Assembly: GCA_943789485.1 (NCBI GenBank)
Contig: CALSUH010000019.1
Location: 1 to 64,000 of the forward strand
DNA from: an uncultured Pseudomonadales bacterium
GTDB lineage: Bacteria; Pseudomonadota; Gammaproteobacteria; Pseudomonadales; Pseudohongiellaceae
Length of the DNA stretch: 64,000 nucleotides
Direction of reading: 5' to 3'
Shown here: piece by piece, positions 35,544 to 46,685 of the stretch
Position numbering within the stretch: the stretch's first letter is position 1
Layout: the number at the start of each line of letters is the position of its first letter
The notes under the pieces: generated by a model
The model's input: only the letters and a program-made list of their open reading frames with translations
The model's database searches: none
Told to the model about the DNA's origin: nothing
Made by a program: the position numbers and the translations under genes

Positions 35544-35621
35544 CAGTAACAATACTAAATGCGCGAGGCGCCGGGCCGGGCTATCGTGTTAAATAACAGT
35601 GAAAATCGGCAGGTAGTGAAC

Positions 35622-37682
35622 GTGAGTCAGCGAAAAATATTGGTTACTAGTGCTTTGCCTTATGCAAATGGGGGCATCCACCTTGGGCACCTCATGGAAG
35701 CCATTCAAACAGATATTTGGGTTCGCCTACAGAAACTTCGAGGTAACGATTGCGTCTATGTTTGTGCTGATGATGCACATGGCACAGCAATCATGCTCAG
35801 CGCTGAACAACAGGGTATTACCCCCGAACAGCTAATCGAAAATGTCAGCAATCAACATCAGGAAGATTATTCAGGCTTTCTGATTCAATTCGATAACTTT
35901 CATTCTACTCATTCCGAAGAGAACCGAGAGTTCTCCGAACACATCTACAAAACCCTAGATAAGAACGGACACATAAATAGAAGAAGCATCACACAGCTAT
36001 TCGATCCAGAGAAGAGACTTTTTCTCGCAGACAGATACATCACCGGTACTTGCCCGAAGTGCAAGGCCGAAGATCAGTATGGAGACAACTGTGAGGCTTG
36101 CGGCTCTACTTATAGCCCGGCTGAGCTAATCGATCCGCGCTCTTCGATCTCTGGCGCGACACCTATCGAAAAAGAATCCGAACACTTCTTCTTTGCCCTG
36201 CCCGAATTCCGAGACATGCTCTCCCAATGGACTCGCAGCGGAACACTGCAAGATGCGGTCGCTAATAAACTGAGAGAATGGCTAGACACAGAATTACAGG
36301 AATGGGATATCAGTCGTGATGCACCCTATTTCGGATTCGAAATCCCCGGCTCTCCTGGCAAATATTTCTATGTGTGGCTTGATGCACCGATCGGCTATAT
36401 GGCTAGCTTCAAAAACCTATGCGATCGCACAAATTACAACTTCGATGATTACTGGCAGAAAGGTCAGAATACAGAGTTGTACCATTTTATCGGCAAAGAC
36501 ATTATCAACTTCCACACGTTATTCTGGCCGGCAATGCTAACTAGCGCCGGCTACCGCACACCTACAGCCGTTCACGTGCATGGCTTTCTAACCGTCGATG
36601 GTACAAAGATGTCTAAGTCACGCGGGACTTTTATCAATGCGCGAACCTATCTTGATCACCTCAATCCTGAATATTTGCGTTACTTCCTCGCTGCGAAACT
36701 ATCTAGCGGCATCGACGACCTCGATCTAAATCTTGAAGATTTTGCACTCAGAGTCAATTCAGACCTGGTCGGCAAGGTAGTAAACATAGCAAGCCGCTGT
36801 GCTGGCTTTATCGGTAAAGGCTTCGATGGTTACCTTGCGGAAAACCCAGATAATCCCGACTTACTCGCCAAAATTCAAGCAGCAAAAAACGAAATTGGAG
36901 ATTATTTCGAAGCACGCGAGTACAGCAAGGCGATTCGTCTGATTATGGCCCTCGCCGACAAGGCGAACCAGTATATCAATGACAAAGAACCCTGGGTTAT
37001 CGCAAAAACTGACAAGCAATCACCGGAGCTTCAGGCCATCTGCAGTAGTGGCATCAATGCCTTTCGTCTGCTCATGTGCTATCTAAAACCCGTGTTGCCA
37101 AAAATGGCAGCAGATGCAGAACAGTTCCTTGCTATAGAACCTCTGCTTTGGGATCACGCCGATAGCCTTTTGGTCGGACACAAGATCAATAAATTTAAGC
37201 CACTGATGACTCGCGTGGAATCTGACAAGGTACAAGCCATGGTAGACGCAACTCAAAAAGAGTTTGAGATACAGGCTCGCTCTAAAGCGACGTCCGACAC
37301 AAAGAAGCAGCCTCTAGAAAATACTACAGGTTTCGAAAGCGAGATCGATTTCAATGATTTTGCAAAAGTCGATCTGCGCGTTGCCCAGATCACTAGCGCC
37401 GAACACGTCGAAGGGGCAGACAAATTATTGAAGCTGGTGCTGAATCTGGGTAAAGATAAAAATGAGCAAGACATTATGCGAACCGTTTTTTCTGGCATTA
37501 AGTCAGCCTACGACCCAGACAAACTAGTCGGCATGCTCACTGTCGTCGTGGCAAACCTCAAGCCCCGCAAAATGAAGTTTGGCATGTCTGAAGGCATGAT
37601 TCTCGCCGCTGGCCCTGGTGGAAAAGAAATTTGGTTGTTTGAACCCCATGTTGGAGCCCAGCCTGGTATGCGCATCACCTAA
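35622..37682 (+). CDS. metG: Methionyl-tRNA synthetase
   Basis: Class I synthetase. I favour GTG at 35622 ([19 protein letters not shown]), where family similarity begins; an ATG at 35559 gives 21 more codons without similarity. HIGH-like GGIHLGH, the zinc knuckle [19 protein letters not shown] and KMSKSRGT are present. The C-terminal 110 residues ([14 protein letters not shown] and onward) form the Trbp111-type tRNA-binding domain that dimerises the enzyme. In Pseudomonas dcd, mrp and metG are neighbours; mrp is missing here. Confidence 0.95.
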   Translation: MSQRKILVTSALPYANGGIHLGHLMEAIQTDIWVRLQKLRGNDCVYVCADDAHGTAIMLSAEQQGITPEQLIENVSNQHQEDYSGFLIQFDNFHSTHSEENREFSEHIYKTLDKNGHINRRSITQLFDPEKRLFLADRYITGTCPKCKAEDQYGDNCEACGSTYSPAELIDPRSSISGATPIEKESEHFFFALPEFRDMLSQWTRSGTLQDAVANKLREWLDTELQEWDISRDAPYFGFEIPGSPGKYFYVWLDAPIGYMASFKNLCDRTNYNFDDYWQKGQNTELYHFIGKDIINFHTLFWPAMLTSAGYRTPTAVHVHGFLTVDGTKMSKSRGTFINARTYLDHLNPEYLRYFLAAKLSSGIDDLDLNLEDFALRVNSDLVGKVVNIASRCAGFIGKGFDGYLAENPDNPDLLAKIQAAKNEIGDYFEAREYSKAIRLIMALADKANQYINDKEPWVIAKTDKQSPELQAICSSGINAFRLLMCYLKPVLPKMAADAEQFLAIEPLLWDHADSLLVGHKINKFKPLMTRVESDKVQAMVDATQKEFEIQARSKATSDTKKQPLENTTGFESEIDFNDFAKVDLRVAQITSAEHVEGADKLLKLVLNLGKDKNEQDIMRTVFSGIKSAYDPDKLVGMLTVVVANLKPRKMKFGMSEGMILAAGPGGKEIWLFEPHVGAQPGMRIT

Positions 37683-37919
37683 TTTCTGAAACGCAAGAGC
37701 TAAGTCTCAAGCTCTCGGATTGCAGCAATCACCGGCAAGATTACTCTCCCCTTACGGCGCTGTGGACAACAGATCTTTTTGCCCGAGCTATTCTACCCGC
37801 TCATGTAACGCGACTGGCGCTGTCGGCACTAACATACTAAGCTTCACCACTCGATCGTGTGTTGGCAGGTACTACCTTGCCAATGCGAGTATAAACTACA
37901 GGACTAGAGGTCCCCTGCT

Positions 37920-39434
37920 ATGCGTTTTCCTAACAGCCTTTTGGGCAAACCGTCCCGCATGTTCTTGTTAGCGCTGTCTTTGCTCTCCTTCTTAGCTAGT
38001 AACGTCACAGCAGCACAGAACAGCGAAATAAGAGCAATCGAAGACTCGGTAATAAAGATTTACACCACGCAATCTGCACCAGACTACTTCACTCCGTGGC
38101 GCCTGCTTACACCCAGGCAAAGCAGCGGCTCAGGCTCGGTAATCTCCGGTAATCAAATTTTGACGAATGCACATGTCGTAGCGAACGCGAGCTATGTACA
38201 AGCGCAGAAGCACAACGATCCACAACGCTACCTGGCAAGAGTCACTTTCATCTCTCATGAAGCCGATCTCGCACTAATAACCGTTGACGAGCCCGGGTTT
38301 TTCAGTGACCTGAAGGCGCTAAGCATTGGCGATCTACCAGAGCCACTACAAGAAGTCTCCGTGTATGGATACCCAATGGGCGGCAAATCCCTAAGCATTA
38401 CCAAAGGCATCCTATCCCGAGTTGAGCAGCAGATTTATTCGCATGCTGGCGCCTACCTATTAGCCGGTCAAATAGATGCAGCCATCAACCCTGGCAATAG
38501 CGGTGGGCCTGTCATAGTCGACCAAGAGATCGTCGGGGTTGTCATGCAGGCCAACAGCGGCGGTCGCGCGGAGAATCTCGGCTACTTCGTTCCGCCCAGC
38601 ATGATCCGGCACGTACTAACCGACAGTGAAGATGGCGTTCACGATGGCTTCCCCGATTTAGGTTTTCGTACACAAACCCTTGACAGCCCCTCCGCAAAGA
38701 AAGCCTATGGCCTAAGCGATGAGCAAAACGGCGTAATGGTGATAAAAGTTTTTGACGATTCTCCGGCACAGGGCGTGTTGCAGAAAAATGATGTTATTCT
38801 TCAAATTGATGATTTCAACATCGCTGAGGATGGCAGTATCCGCCTTTCTGAGGATGTACTCACCGACTACAGACACGCCATAAACTTACACCACGTAGGT
38901 GATCCTGTTGATATCACTTATGTCCGGCAAGGCGAAGTGCAAACGACCAGTCTCGAGGCGCGCGAGGCTCTCGACAGTTACAGCCTAGTTACCGGTGAAC
39001 AGTTCGATAAAATTCCTGAATACTGTATCTATGGAGGAATCCTATTCGTTCCTCTCAATATGAATCTCATCAAACGCTGGGGCAATGATTGGAGTCGCAC
39101 CGCACCGGTAAGCCTCTTACAAGCTCGTAACGAGTGGAGTTCTCCAGACCGACGGCAATTAGTCGTGGCACTTCAAGTCATGGCTGCCGATGTAAATCTC
39201 GGTTATCACGACTGGCGCAACTGGATCGTGGAGGTCGTGAATGGTGAGTTAGTGAGAGACTTCGCTCACTTTTCCGACCTGATTAAGAACAACGAATTTG
39301 ATAACGTAGTGATGGAAAACAAGAATGGTTATCAGTTAGTCATCAATCACCAGCAAGCTATCGAGAGCGAAGCGGACATCCTTGCGCGCTACCAGATACC
39401 TGCGGGCCAATCTGTCAACCTTTTCAAGGACTAG
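37920..39434 (+). CDS. DegP/HtrA-like serine protease with PDZ domain
   Basis: Envelope trypsin-fold protease of 504 residues. A signal peptide (about 1-32, MFLLALSLLSFLAS core) precedes the protease domain with the triad His85 (TNAHVV), Asp116 (EADLALI) and Ser194 (NPGNSGGP). A PDZ domain follows (about 245-320, with GVMVIKVFDDSPAQGVLQKNDVILQID), and the last 150 residues look like a second, atypical PDZ-like region. The layout is closest to Deg proteases of the plant Deg9 type and less like classic E. coli DegP. It lies 237 bases after metG, preceded by short imperfect hairpins. Confidence 0.88.
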   Translation: MRFPNSLLGKPSRMFLLALSLLSFLASNVTAAQNSEIRAIEDSVIKIYTTQSAPDYFTPWRLLTPRQSSGSGSVISGNQILTNAHVVANASYVQAQKHNDPQRYLARVTFISHEADLALITVDEPGFFSDLKALSIGDLPEPLQEVSVYGYPMGGKSLSITKGILSRVEQQIYSHAGAYLLAGQIDAAINPGNSGGPVIVDQEIVGVVMQANSGGRAENLGYFVPPSMIRHVLTDSEDGVHDGFPDLGFRTQTLDSPSAKKAYGLSDEQNGVMVIKVFDDSPAQGVLQKNDVILQIDDFNIAEDGSIRLSEDVLTDYRHAINLHHVGDPVDITYVRQGEVQTTSLEAREALDSYSLVTGEQFDKIPEYCIYGGILFVPLNMNLIKRWGNDWSRTAPVSLLQARNEWSSPDRRQLVVALQVMAADVNLGYHDWRNWIVEVVNGELVRDFAHFSDLIKNNEFDNVVMENKNGYQLVINHQQAIESEADILARYQIPAGQSVNLFKD

Positions 39435-39589
39435 GAAGCACTGAGTGGGCTCACCAACGGTGTCGAACGCCCAAATCGACACCGCTGGTGCCGCCTACTG
39501 GCATGATCGTATTCGCCCGCTTGCTATCACTGCGCTTTAGCGGCCCATTCAAGTAGCCGCCTAGCTAAACGTTGGAGAAGCATCGCTTC

Positions 39590-40165
39590 GTGACAAACTA
39601 CCTCAGTATCATTGCTGCCGCTGCTCTCGTAAATAACCTGATATTGATTCAGCTTTTCGGCGTCTCCTCACTCTTGAATTCGACTAAGAGATTACCCCAG
39701 GCAATCGAGTTTGCTCTGTTTAATTTTGTGGTCCTTTTTTTGGCCTCTGTGATTAACCTGTCAGCCTACCGCTTCATATTGATACCGTTTCACTTAGAAT
39801 TCTTTCGCTTAGTTGTCTTTGTAGCGACAAGCGCCCTATTGACCACGCTTTTCCTGCAGGTGATCACGAGGCATTTTCCCTTCTCGACAAGGCAGCAGGG
39901 TATGCTGCTATTTCTAACAGGTGGCAATAGCGCCGTACTCGCAACGGCATTGTTAAGTAGCATTAGCGTGCTAACTCTCGGCGAAAGTATCGCTTACAGC
40001 TTCGGTGCGGCACTAGGCTATTCCCTGATAATTGTAGGCTTTGCCGCCCTGCGCACCCGCCTCGAATTCGCGGATGTCCCTGCGCCGTTTCGAGGCAACG
40101 CTATCCAGCTCATTACCGCAGGCCTCGTAACAATCAGCCTACTTGGCTTCGCAGGGCTGACATAG
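39590..40165 (+). CDS. rsxA: Electron transport complex subunit RsxA (RnfA), cysteine-less
   Basis: Six-helix membrane subunit of the Rsx/Rnf complex. I place the start at GTG 39590, which gives 191 residues, aligned with RsxA from the first residue ([16 protein letters not shown]). The C-terminal [19 protein letters not shown] is nearly identical to E. coli. The two cysteines that in RnfA help bind a membrane [2Fe-2S] cluster are Ser here: Ser26 in FGVSSLL (family GLCPFM) and Ser114 in GGNSAVL (family TNCAVL). rsxB follows after four bases. Confidence 0.9.
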   Translation: MTNYLSIIAAAALVNNLILIQLFGVSSLLNSTKRLPQAIEFALFNFVVLFLASVINLSAYRFILIPFHLEFFRLVVFVATSALLTTLFLQVITRHFPFSTRQQGMLLFLTGGNSAVLATALLSSISVLTLGESIAYSFGAALGYSLIIVGFAALRTRLEFADVPAPFRGNAIQLITAGLVTISLLGFAGLT

Positions 40166-40169
40166 AACG

Positions 40170-40757
40170 ATGCTACCCCTGATCTCACATTGGCTCACAC
40201 AGCTCGTCATTGGAGCTAGCCTTTTACTGCTCACCGCATCCGTACTTGGGAAGATTACTAGATACTTAACCCAGCAGTTAACGGCGCAGAAATCTCTCGT
40301 GAATCGGATTAACCGCGCATTGCCACAGACGCAATGCGGGCAGTGTGGGCACCCAGGCTGCCTCCCTTATGCCCGTTCCATAAGCTTGGGCGAGGCGAGC
40401 AATAAATGTCCGCCCGGCGGGCAAGAGACAATTTTGGCGCTCGCCGAATTGCTCAATGAACCGGTGCGAGGCCTCGATCCAGCCCACGGCCAATTTAGAG
40501 ACTTCAGTGTTGCCGTAATTAGAGAGGGAGAATGCATCGGATGCACGAAATGCATTCAAGCCTGCCCTGTGGATGCGATTCTGGGCGGACCAAAATTAAT
40601 GCACACGGTAATTACTTCAGAATGCACAGGCTGCGATCTGTGCGTCGAGCCCTGTCCCGTAGATTGCATTGATATGATCAACCACTTAGCACCCGCTATT
40701 TCACACACGACACCCCCCTATTCCGATCTGCGTAGCTCACTCGGTGCGAACACATGA
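40170..40757 (+). CDS. rsxB: Electron transport complex subunit RsxB (RnfB)
   Basis: Iron-sulfur ferredoxin-like subunit with one N-terminal anchor (about 10-28). A four-cysteine site follows: C56, C59, C64 and C80 ([10 protein letters not shown] and NKCPPGG). Two [4Fe-4S] ferredoxin sites come next: C122, C125, C128, C132 ([11 protein letters not shown]) and C152, C155, C158, C162 ([11 protein letters not shown]). All cluster ligands are present. 195 residues. Its stop overlaps the rsxC start (ATGA). Confidence 0.95.
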   Translation: MLPLISHWLTQLVIGASLLLLTASVLGKITRYLTQQLTAQKSLVNRINRALPQTQCGQCGHPGCLPYARSISLGEASNKCPPGGQETILALAELLNEPVRGLDPAHGQFRDFSVAVIREGECIGCTKCIQACPVDAILGGPKLMHTVITSECTGCDLCVEPCPVDCIDMINHLAPAISHTTPPYSDLRSSLGANT

Positions 40758-42388
40758 GTACTCTAAAGCAGCTAGCATCGAAATTTCTCGGTCACGACTC
40801 AGTATTTGCCAGACGAACTGCTGGCGGCATCCAGCCCCCGCCGTTTAAAGAACACTCTTTGCGTTCGCGAATAATGTCGACACCGATTCCGCCGCAGCTA
40901 ACGATCCCAATTGGTCCGGAAAGTAGCGGCGAGATTACCCGACTAGTCGACATCGCAGACCAAGTGCTCAAATATCAGAAATTGGCTGTTATAAGCTTTT
41001 CTGCCAAAGGCCGTTCTGACGTGCCTGTGCATGCCCCTACTTCAGGCGTGATTACTTCGATCGAAAATTCAATTGTTGCGGACCACTCGCAGCAGCAGCA
41101 ACTTTGTATAAACCTCACAGTCGATGGGCACGATGAGGCGCTGCTACTTAAACCTCACACAAATCATTCGCAGCTCTCTAGCGCCGACTTAGTGGCTCTA
41201 ATTCGTGACGCGGGCGTCATTGGCATGGGAGGCGCTGGTTTCCCTACTGCTGACAAACTCAGTGCCTATAGCGTGCTTCCGATCGAATTTCTCATCATCA
41301 ACGCGGCGGAGTGCGAGCCCTACATCAGCGCTGATGAAGCACTCCTCAGAGAGCGTGCAAATAGAGTTGTGTTGGGTGCTGAAATATTAAAGCGGGCCTG
41401 TGCAGCACAGCGCTGCATAATCGCTATCGAAGACACGAAGCCAGATGCAATAGCCGCAATCAAGCAAGCCCTGCTGAATGAGGCCAGTAATCAGCAATGC
41501 TGCGAGCTGGTAATTGTACCCAGCAAATACCCCGCAGGTTCGGAAAAACAACTCATTCAATGTGCCACGGGCATTGAGATAGCTACAGGCCAGCACCCGA
41601 CTGAACATGGCATAATTATGCACAATGTCGGCACCGCATACGCGGCCTATGAAGCAATAATCGAAGGCAAACCCTGCATCAGCCGATTCACAACACTGTG
41701 CGGTCAGGCGCTGAAGACACCGAAAAATTTTGAAGTGCTCATCGGCACCGCAGTAGGCTTCCTGTTCGAACTCTGTGGCATCGAGGCTAACAAAAAGCAA
41801 AAGAGCATCGTTGGTGGATCACTTATGGGGAGCGAGCTTGGCAATGATAAAGCCGCTACTTGTAAAACGACAAACTGCCTCATCGCGGCGAGCTCAAATG
41901 AATTACAAGCTCCTAAAGCAGAGAGAGCCTGCATACGCTGTGGATACTGTGCGGACGCCTGTCCTTCCAAGCTCCTGCCCCAACAACTCTTTGCATTCAG
42001 CAAGACATTAGATACCACACAACTGCTAGAGCACGGCATACTTGACTGCATTGAGTGCGGCGCTTGCGACTACGTCTGTCCTAGCCAACTGCCTTTAGTG
42101 AGCACCTACAAAGAGAGCAAAAAACTCATAGAGACTCGCAGACAGAGTTTAGAGTACAGCGATTACTGGCAGCAAAGATTTCAATTTCGTCAATACCGAG
42201 TAAAGAAAGAGAAAGACCAGGCGTTGTCGAGAAAACTGGATGCGCCCCTACAATCTATGCAAGCTGCCGAGCGAGCACCTAAAAACAAGAATAACGAAGC
42301 TGACTTTATCTCCAAGGAGCAAGCGAGCAGAGATATCGCTGCGGCAGTGGCTCGAGTCAAAGCTCGCAGAAACGAGAAGAACAAATGA
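40754..42388 (+). CDS. rsxC: Electron transport complex subunit RsxC (RnfC)
   Basis: Peripheral NADH-oxidising flavoprotein subunit. The glycine-rich nucleotide site [12 protein letters not shown] lies near residues 154-165, [10 protein letters not shown] follows, and two [4Fe-4S] motifs sit near residues 392 and 431 ([24 protein letters not shown]). The long repetitive Ala/Lys-rich C-terminus seen in E. coli RsxC is much shorter here (544 residues total). It overlaps rsxD by ATGA. Confidence 0.95.
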   Translation: MSTLKQLASKFLGHDSVFARRTAGGIQPPPFKEHSLRSRIMSTPIPPQLTIPIGPESSGEITRLVDIADQVLKYQKLAVISFSAKGRSDVPVHAPTSGVITSIENSIVADHSQQQQLCINLTVDGHDEALLLKPHTNHSQLSSADLVALIRDAGVIGMGGAGFPTADKLSAYSVLPIEFLIINAAECEPYISADEALLRERANRVVLGAEILKRACAAQRCIIAIEDTKPDAIAAIKQALLNEASNQQCCELVIVPSKYPAGSEKQLIQCATGIEIATGQHPTEHGIIMHNVGTAYAAYEAIIEGKPCISRFTTLCGQALKTPKNFEVLIGTAVGFLFELCGIEANKKQKSIVGGSLMGSELGNDKAATCKTTNCLIAASSNELQAPKAERACIRCGYCADACPSKLLPQQLFAFSKTLDTTQLLEHGILDCIECGACDYVCPSQLPLVSTYKESKKLIETRRQSLEYSDYWQQRFQFRQYRVKKEKDQALSRKLDAPLQSMQAAERAPKNKNNEADFISKEQASRDIAAAVARVKARRNEKNK

Positions 42389-43542
42389 GCGCTTTACAGG
42401 CCGGTGCGCCCTTTCAACACAGCGGCAGAAATATTACCCAGCTCATGCAAACACTCATGTATGCGCTACTTCCTGGGATCTTCGCCTCACTGTGGTTTTT
42501 TGGTTTTGGGATTTTAATTAACATAGCTATCGCCATTACATTCGCAGTGCTCGCCGAAGCAGCGATGCTGCGACTGCGTAACCGAGATATACGTTCCCAC
42601 CTAGGTGACAGAAGCGCACTAGTTACCGCGCTCCTCTTCGCCATCGCCATTCCACCTGGATCACCATGGTGGCTGGTAGCACTTGGAATCGTGTTCGCAA
42701 TAGTAATTGTCAAGCATCTTTATGGGGGACTTGGGCAGAACCCCTTCAACCCGGCGATGTGCGGCTATGCAATGTTGTTACTGGCCTTCCCTTTAGAGAT
42801 GACTGGCTGGCATATCCCGTTTGAGGTCATCACTGAGCCACAGTCCACCGATAATTTAGGCATACTTATCTTAACTGCTGAGCGGGAATTTCTAAGCCCA
42901 TTGAGTTGGGGTGGCTTCAAGCAGGCATTACTACTTGCCTTCCCGTTCGTCGCATCAGGTGTCATCGACATCAGTGAATTTGTAGATGGGCTAGCGATGG
43001 CGACTCCACTTATCGAGTTCAAGATGGCCGGCAAAAGTGCGATATTGGCGGCTAGGGAATCAGGAGCCTCGCTGTTTGCTCGAGAATCAGAGACGGCATG
43101 GGAAATAATTAACATCAGCTACTTGTTCGGCGGACTATTTTTACTCTACAAGAAAATAATCAGCTGGCACATACCCTTGGCGATTATTGCAACCGTATTC
43201 GTCCTAGCCGCTCTATTTTATGCCCCCGGAAGTGTTGCGATTTACGGTACGCCTTACCTGCATCTTTTTGGAAGCGCGACCATGATTGGTGCTTTCTTTA
43301 TTGCCACGGATCCGGTCAGCGCCGCCACCACGCGGCCAGGCAAGCTTGTTTACGGTATCGTTATCGGCGTGTCCATCTACGCCATACGGGTATGGGGCAG
43401 CTATCTCGATTCGATCGCTTTCGCGGTTTTGTTCGGCAATTTCTGCGCTCCGGTTCTAGATCAGTATTGCAGACCACGAATCTTTGGGCATGGACTGCGC
43501 AGCAAGTCCCGCCCTAATGAGGCGCCAGTAAACCGTGAATGA
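42385..43542 (+). CDS. rsxD: Electron transport complex subunit RsxD (RnfD)
   Basis: Membrane subunit of about ten helices that carries covalent FMN attached by ApbE. The flavin site is conserved: Thr207 in DGLAMATPLIEF aligns with the FMN-bearing Thr of E. coli RsxD (DGISQATPL). Other family segments are KHLYGGLGQNPFNPAM and GAFFIATDPVSAATTRPGKL. 385 residues. It overlaps rsxE by eight bases, so there is no room for rsxG, which normally lies between them. Confidence 0.94.
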   Translation: MSALQAGAPFQHSGRNITQLMQTLMYALLPGIFASLWFFGFGILINIAIAITFAVLAEAAMLRLRNRDIRSHLGDRSALVTALLFAIAIPPGSPWWLVALGIVFAIVIVKHLYGGLGQNPFNPAMCGYAMLLLAFPLEMTGWHIPFEVITEPQSTDNLGILILTAEREFLSPLSWGGFKQALLLAFPFVASGVIDISEFVDGLAMATPLIEFKMAGKSAILAARESGASLFARESETAWEIINISYLFGGLFLLYKKIISWHIPLAIIATVFVLAALFYAPGSVAIYGTPYLHLFGSATMIGAFFIATDPVSAATTRPGKLVYGIVIGVSIYAIRVWGSYLDSIAFAVLFGNFCAPVLDQYCRPRIFGHGLRSKSRPNEAPVNRE

Positions 43543-44254
43543 TTTAGAGATTCAAGCACAAAGAAAAGGCATGGTTTGGGAGAATAACCCTGTGCTGGTG
43601 CAACTACTCGGCCTGAGCCCTGTGCTGGCAGTGTCTAGCACTCTAGCCTACGGCATCGGACTCGGTGTCGCGACATTTTTTATCTGCATCCTTTCCTGCC
43701 TTACAGCCTCTGTATTAAGGGGGATTATCTCGCAGAAATGGCGGCTTGTTTGGTATATGTTGATACTCGCTAGTTACACCACCCTAGTAGAAACAATAGG
43801 CCAACTTTACTTCTATCCTCTGTTTCTAAGACTTGGCATCTATCTTCCCCTTATCTGCTGTAACGTTGCTATCTTAATTCGCATAGAGACGGTCGCCGGA
43901 CAGTCCCCCTGGCCAGTCGCTACCTTGGATGCCGCAAAAACCGGATTCGGGTTTCTAATAGCCCTTTGTCTACTCGCTTTTTGCAGGGAACTACTGATTA
44001 GCGGAACGATCTTCGCTAACTGGCAACTATTGTTTCCTGCGAGCAGCGAACTCTCCACCGTCGCAAGCGATCTAGACGACGTCCACTTCTTTCGATTCGC
44101 CAATACACAGGCAGGCGTTCTCCTATTATTAGGCTTGCTAATTGCATTACTAAATTCACTTACACTGTTAACGAATAACACGCCATTTGATGAATCAGAA
44201 AAAATTATTCCAGCTACAAGAGCGCGAGTTACTGGAAGGCTAAGCAAAGAATGA
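43535..44254 (+). CDS. rsxE: Electron transport complex subunit RsxE (RnfE), cluster cysteines changed
   Basis: Six-helix partner of RsxA. It begins at GTG 43535 and gives 239 residues; NNPVLVQLLGL and the LDAAKTGFGFLIAL region match RsxE. The cysteine of the family's GLCPLLAV is Ser28 here (GLSPVLAV). The second ligand (family VTNC) is Val111 in ICCNVAIL, though two cysteines (C108, C109) lie just before it. The C-terminal 40 residues are longer and more polar than in E. coli. It overlaps nth by four bases. Confidence 0.9.
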   Translation: MNDLEIQAQRKGMVWENNPVLVQLLGLSPVLAVSSTLAYGIGLGVATFFICILSCLTASVLRGIISQKWRLVWYMLILASYTTLVETIGQLYFYPLFLRLGIYLPLICCNVAILIRIETVAGQSPWPVATLDAAKTGFGFLIALCLLAFCRELLISGTIFANWQLLFPASSELSTVASDLDDVHFFRFANTQAGVLLLLGLLIALLNSLTLLTNNTPFDESEKIIPATRARVTGRLSKE

Positions 44255-44889
44255 ACAAAGAAAAAAGAATAGAAATTTTTTCTCGCCTTAGACGCGAAAA
44301 CCCAGAGCCCAAAACCGAACTAAAATACAGCAGCACCTTCGAGTTATTGATATCGGTTATTCTTTCGGCACAGGCGACCGATGTCAGCGTCAACAAGGCC
44401 ACAGAGAAACTCTACGCGGTTGCAAACACGCCTGAGGGAATAGCTGAGCTCGGTGTTACCGGCCTCAAAACGTACATTAAAACGATAGGGCTGTTCAATA
44501 CTAAAGCCGTCAACGTAATCAAGACCTGCGAAATTTTAGCTCGAGAACACGATTCGGTAGTCCCTAATAAAAGAGAGTTACTAGAAGCACTTCCTGGTGT
44601 TGGGAGGAAAACGGCGAATGTGGTGCTAAACACAGCCTTTCGCCAGATTGCTATGGCCGTAGATACACATATATTTAGGATATCAAACCGCACTGGAATA
44701 GCGCCGGGAAAGAACGTCCTGGAAGTGGAGCGCCGGCTAATAAAGTTAGTGCCAGAGGAATTTTTGCTCGATGCTCATCACTGGCTAATACTGCATGGAC
44801 GCTACGTCTGTCTGGCACGCAAGCCCCGCTGCGGAGCTTGCGTTATAGAAGACCTCTGCGAGTTTCGCAAAAAAGTCTACGCCGAATAA
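44251..44889 (+). CDS. nth: Endonuclease III
   Basis: DNA glycosylase and AP lyase that removes oxidised pyrimidines. The helix-hairpin-helix LPGVGRKTANVVL carries the catalytic Lys, the Asp lies in AVDTHIFRI, and the C-terminal [4Fe-4S] cluster is formed by four cysteines in CLARKPRCGAC and EDLC. 212 residues. It ends the rsx operon, the same association as in E. coli and Pseudomonas. Confidence 0.96.
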   Translation: MNKEKRIEIFSRLRRENPEPKTELKYSSTFELLISVILSAQATDVSVNKATEKLYAVANTPEGIAELGVTGLKTYIKTIGLFNTKAVNVIKTCEILAREHDSVVPNKRELLEALPGVGRKTANVVLNTAFRQIAMAVDTHIFRISNRTGIAPGKNVLEVERRLIKLVPEEFLLDAHHWLILHGRYVCLARKPRCGACVIEDLCEFRKKVYAE

Positions 44890-44916
44890 CCCAGTCGGCA
44901 AGTGAAGTTGTAGCCG

Positions 44917-46128
44917 CTACAATCGACCCTTTTGTGCAGCGATTCTTAGTCGCAGAGCATTGAGCTTGATGAAGCCTTCTGCATCGCCTTGATTGTAGGC
45001 GCCAGCGTCATCTTCGAATGTTGCGATTTCTTCATCGAACAACGAGTGCTGAGACTCTCTGCCAACCACAACCACGTTGCCCTTGTAGAGCTTGAGCCTT
45101 ACCTTGCCATTCACGAATTTCTGCGATTCATCGATAAGAGTCTGCAATGCAATTCGCTCCGGAGAGAACCAATAACCGTTATAAACCAAGGTCGCATAGC
45201 GAGGCATCAAATCATCCTTCAGGTGCGCTAGCTCACGATCGAGGGTCAACGATTCAATCGCGCGATGCCCTTTCAACATAATAGTGCCGCCCGGAGTCTC
45301 ATAGCAGCCGCGCGACTTCATGCCTACATAGCGATTCTCAACTATGTCTGCTCTGCCGATTCCGTTTGCCCCACCGACGCGGTTAAGCTCTGCCAAAACT
45401 GTAGCAGGAGACATCTTCTCGCCATTTATTGCCATGATATCCCCACGCTCGTATTCCAGCTCGATATAAGTTGCAACATCCGGCGCCGCTTCAGGCGATA
45501 CAGACCAGAGCCACATTTCTTCCTCAGGCTCGGCGCCAGGGTCTTCCAACACGTCACCTTCGTAGGAAATATGGAGTAAATTGGCATCCATGGAATAAGG
45601 CGATTTCGTTCCGAGTTTCTTCTCTACGGAGATGTTGTTCTGTGCGCAATAGGTCAGTAATTTGTCTCTCGAGTTCAGATCCCAGGTTCGCCATGGCGCG
45701 ATTACTTCGATGCCAGGACTCAATGCGTAGGCGCCGAGTTCGAATCGTACCTGATCGTTTCCTTTTCCCGTCGCTCCGTGGGAAATAGCATCTGCATTTG
45801 TCTCAGCCGCGATCTCTATGAGTCGCTTAGCAATTAATGGCCTAGCGATGGAAGTGCCTAGCAAATATTCGCCTTCATATACTGCATTCGCACGAAACAT
45901 CGGATTTACAAAGTCGCGCACGAACTCTTCACGCAGGTCTTCTATATAGATTTCCTTTATGCCCATGGCTTCGGCTTTCAACCGCGCTGGCTCCACCTCT
46001 TCTCCCTGGCCGATGTCGGCAGTGAAAGTCACCACTTCGCAGTCATAGGTCTGCTGCAACCATTTCGCGATTACCGAGGTATCAAGCCCCCCCGAATACG
46101 CTAAAACCACTTTGTTTATATCTGACAT
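44917..46128 (-). CDS. argG: Argininosuccinate synthase
   Basis: Joins citrulline and aspartate using ATP. The PP-loop [11 protein letters not shown] is near residue 9-19, and [22 protein letters not shown] and [16 protein letters not shown] are typical. 403 residues; this is the short bacterial type as in Pseudomonas. It converges with nth. Its upstream region is the long structured gap before pyrC. argF, the preceding pathway step, lies 5 kb away. Confidence 0.97.
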   Translation of the reverse strand: MSDINKVVLAYSGGLDTSVIAKWLQQTYDCEVVTFTADIGQGEEVEPARLKAEAMGIKEIYIEDLREEFVRDFVNPMFRANAVYEGEYLLGTSIARPLIAKRLIEIAAETNADAISHGATGKGNDQVRFELGAYALSPGIEVIAPWRTWDLNSRDKLLTYCAQNNISVEKKLGTKSPYSMDANLLHISYEGDVLEDPGAEPEEEMWLWSVSPEAAPDVATYIELEYERGDIMAINGEKMSPATVLAELNRVGGANGIGRADIVENRYVGMKSRGCYETPGGTIMLKGHRAIESLTLDRELAHLKDDLMPRYATLVYNGYWFSPERIALQTLIDESQKFVNGKVRLKLYKGNVVVVGRESQHSLFDEEIATFEDDAGAYNQGDAEGFIKLNALRLRIAAQKGRL

Positions 46129-46685
46129 AACGAAACTCCAAATTCTTAGTCACTCTGGCTAAAATCAGAACAAATCAACTTTAGGCGCGGCAATTGTCGC
46201 CCCTAAAATCAAAGAGTGCTTGCAAATGCACCAAAGGAAGAAATTGCTGGCCTTGGCACGAAAAAGGATGCGTATTCTAGCACCAACCACCACTGCTGAT
46301 CACTATTAGCGCGCTAATTCGAATATATTAAAGGCAACGGGGACAAATCGGCTTGAATAGTCAAACCTGAAAAACGCACCTCGATAGCGATTTCAATCAC
46401 TTAGCTCCAGATATCGCTAAAATTCCGATCAGAAAACGGCGGCTGCATGCATTTTTCTGGTCAATGCGCGTTGCACATCGGATGTGCAACCATTGCCCAC
46501 TCAGGGCAATGCGAGTGCGCCAAAAGCAAGTGAAATGACACTTTCGCGACAGCCTTTGGAGCACGACATGCTGGAAAGTCAGGGATGACTTTTCAGCATC
46601 GACTAAATAGACAATTCAGCTGCCTGCCTAATTCCGTTACAATGGGTTAGCAATCTTGCCTTTGAAGACACAGAAGCACGCATTA
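46129..46685. other. Gap between argG and pyrC with clustered hairpins
   Basis: The 557-base divergent region has no coding frame that I trust. Besides the promoters of argG and pyrC it must hold the hairpin cluster described separately (46465-46599). No ARG box that fits the consensus well was found by eye. Confidence 0.5.
46465..46599. repeat. Cluster of three perfect or near-perfect hairpins
   Basis: GTTGCACAT (46470-46478) pairs with ATGTGCAAC (46482-46490), loop of 3. CATTGCCC (46491-46498) pairs with GGGCAATG (46504-46511), loop of 5, with no base between the two hairpins. GCGC on both sides (46466-46469 and 46517-46520) could close them into a three-way junction. A third stem, ATGCTGGAAAGTCA (46568-46581) with TGACTTTTCAGCAT (46586-46599), has 14 pairs including one G-U. 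None is followed by a T-run. The element could be a structured small RNA or a palindromic repeat family. Confidence 0.6.
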
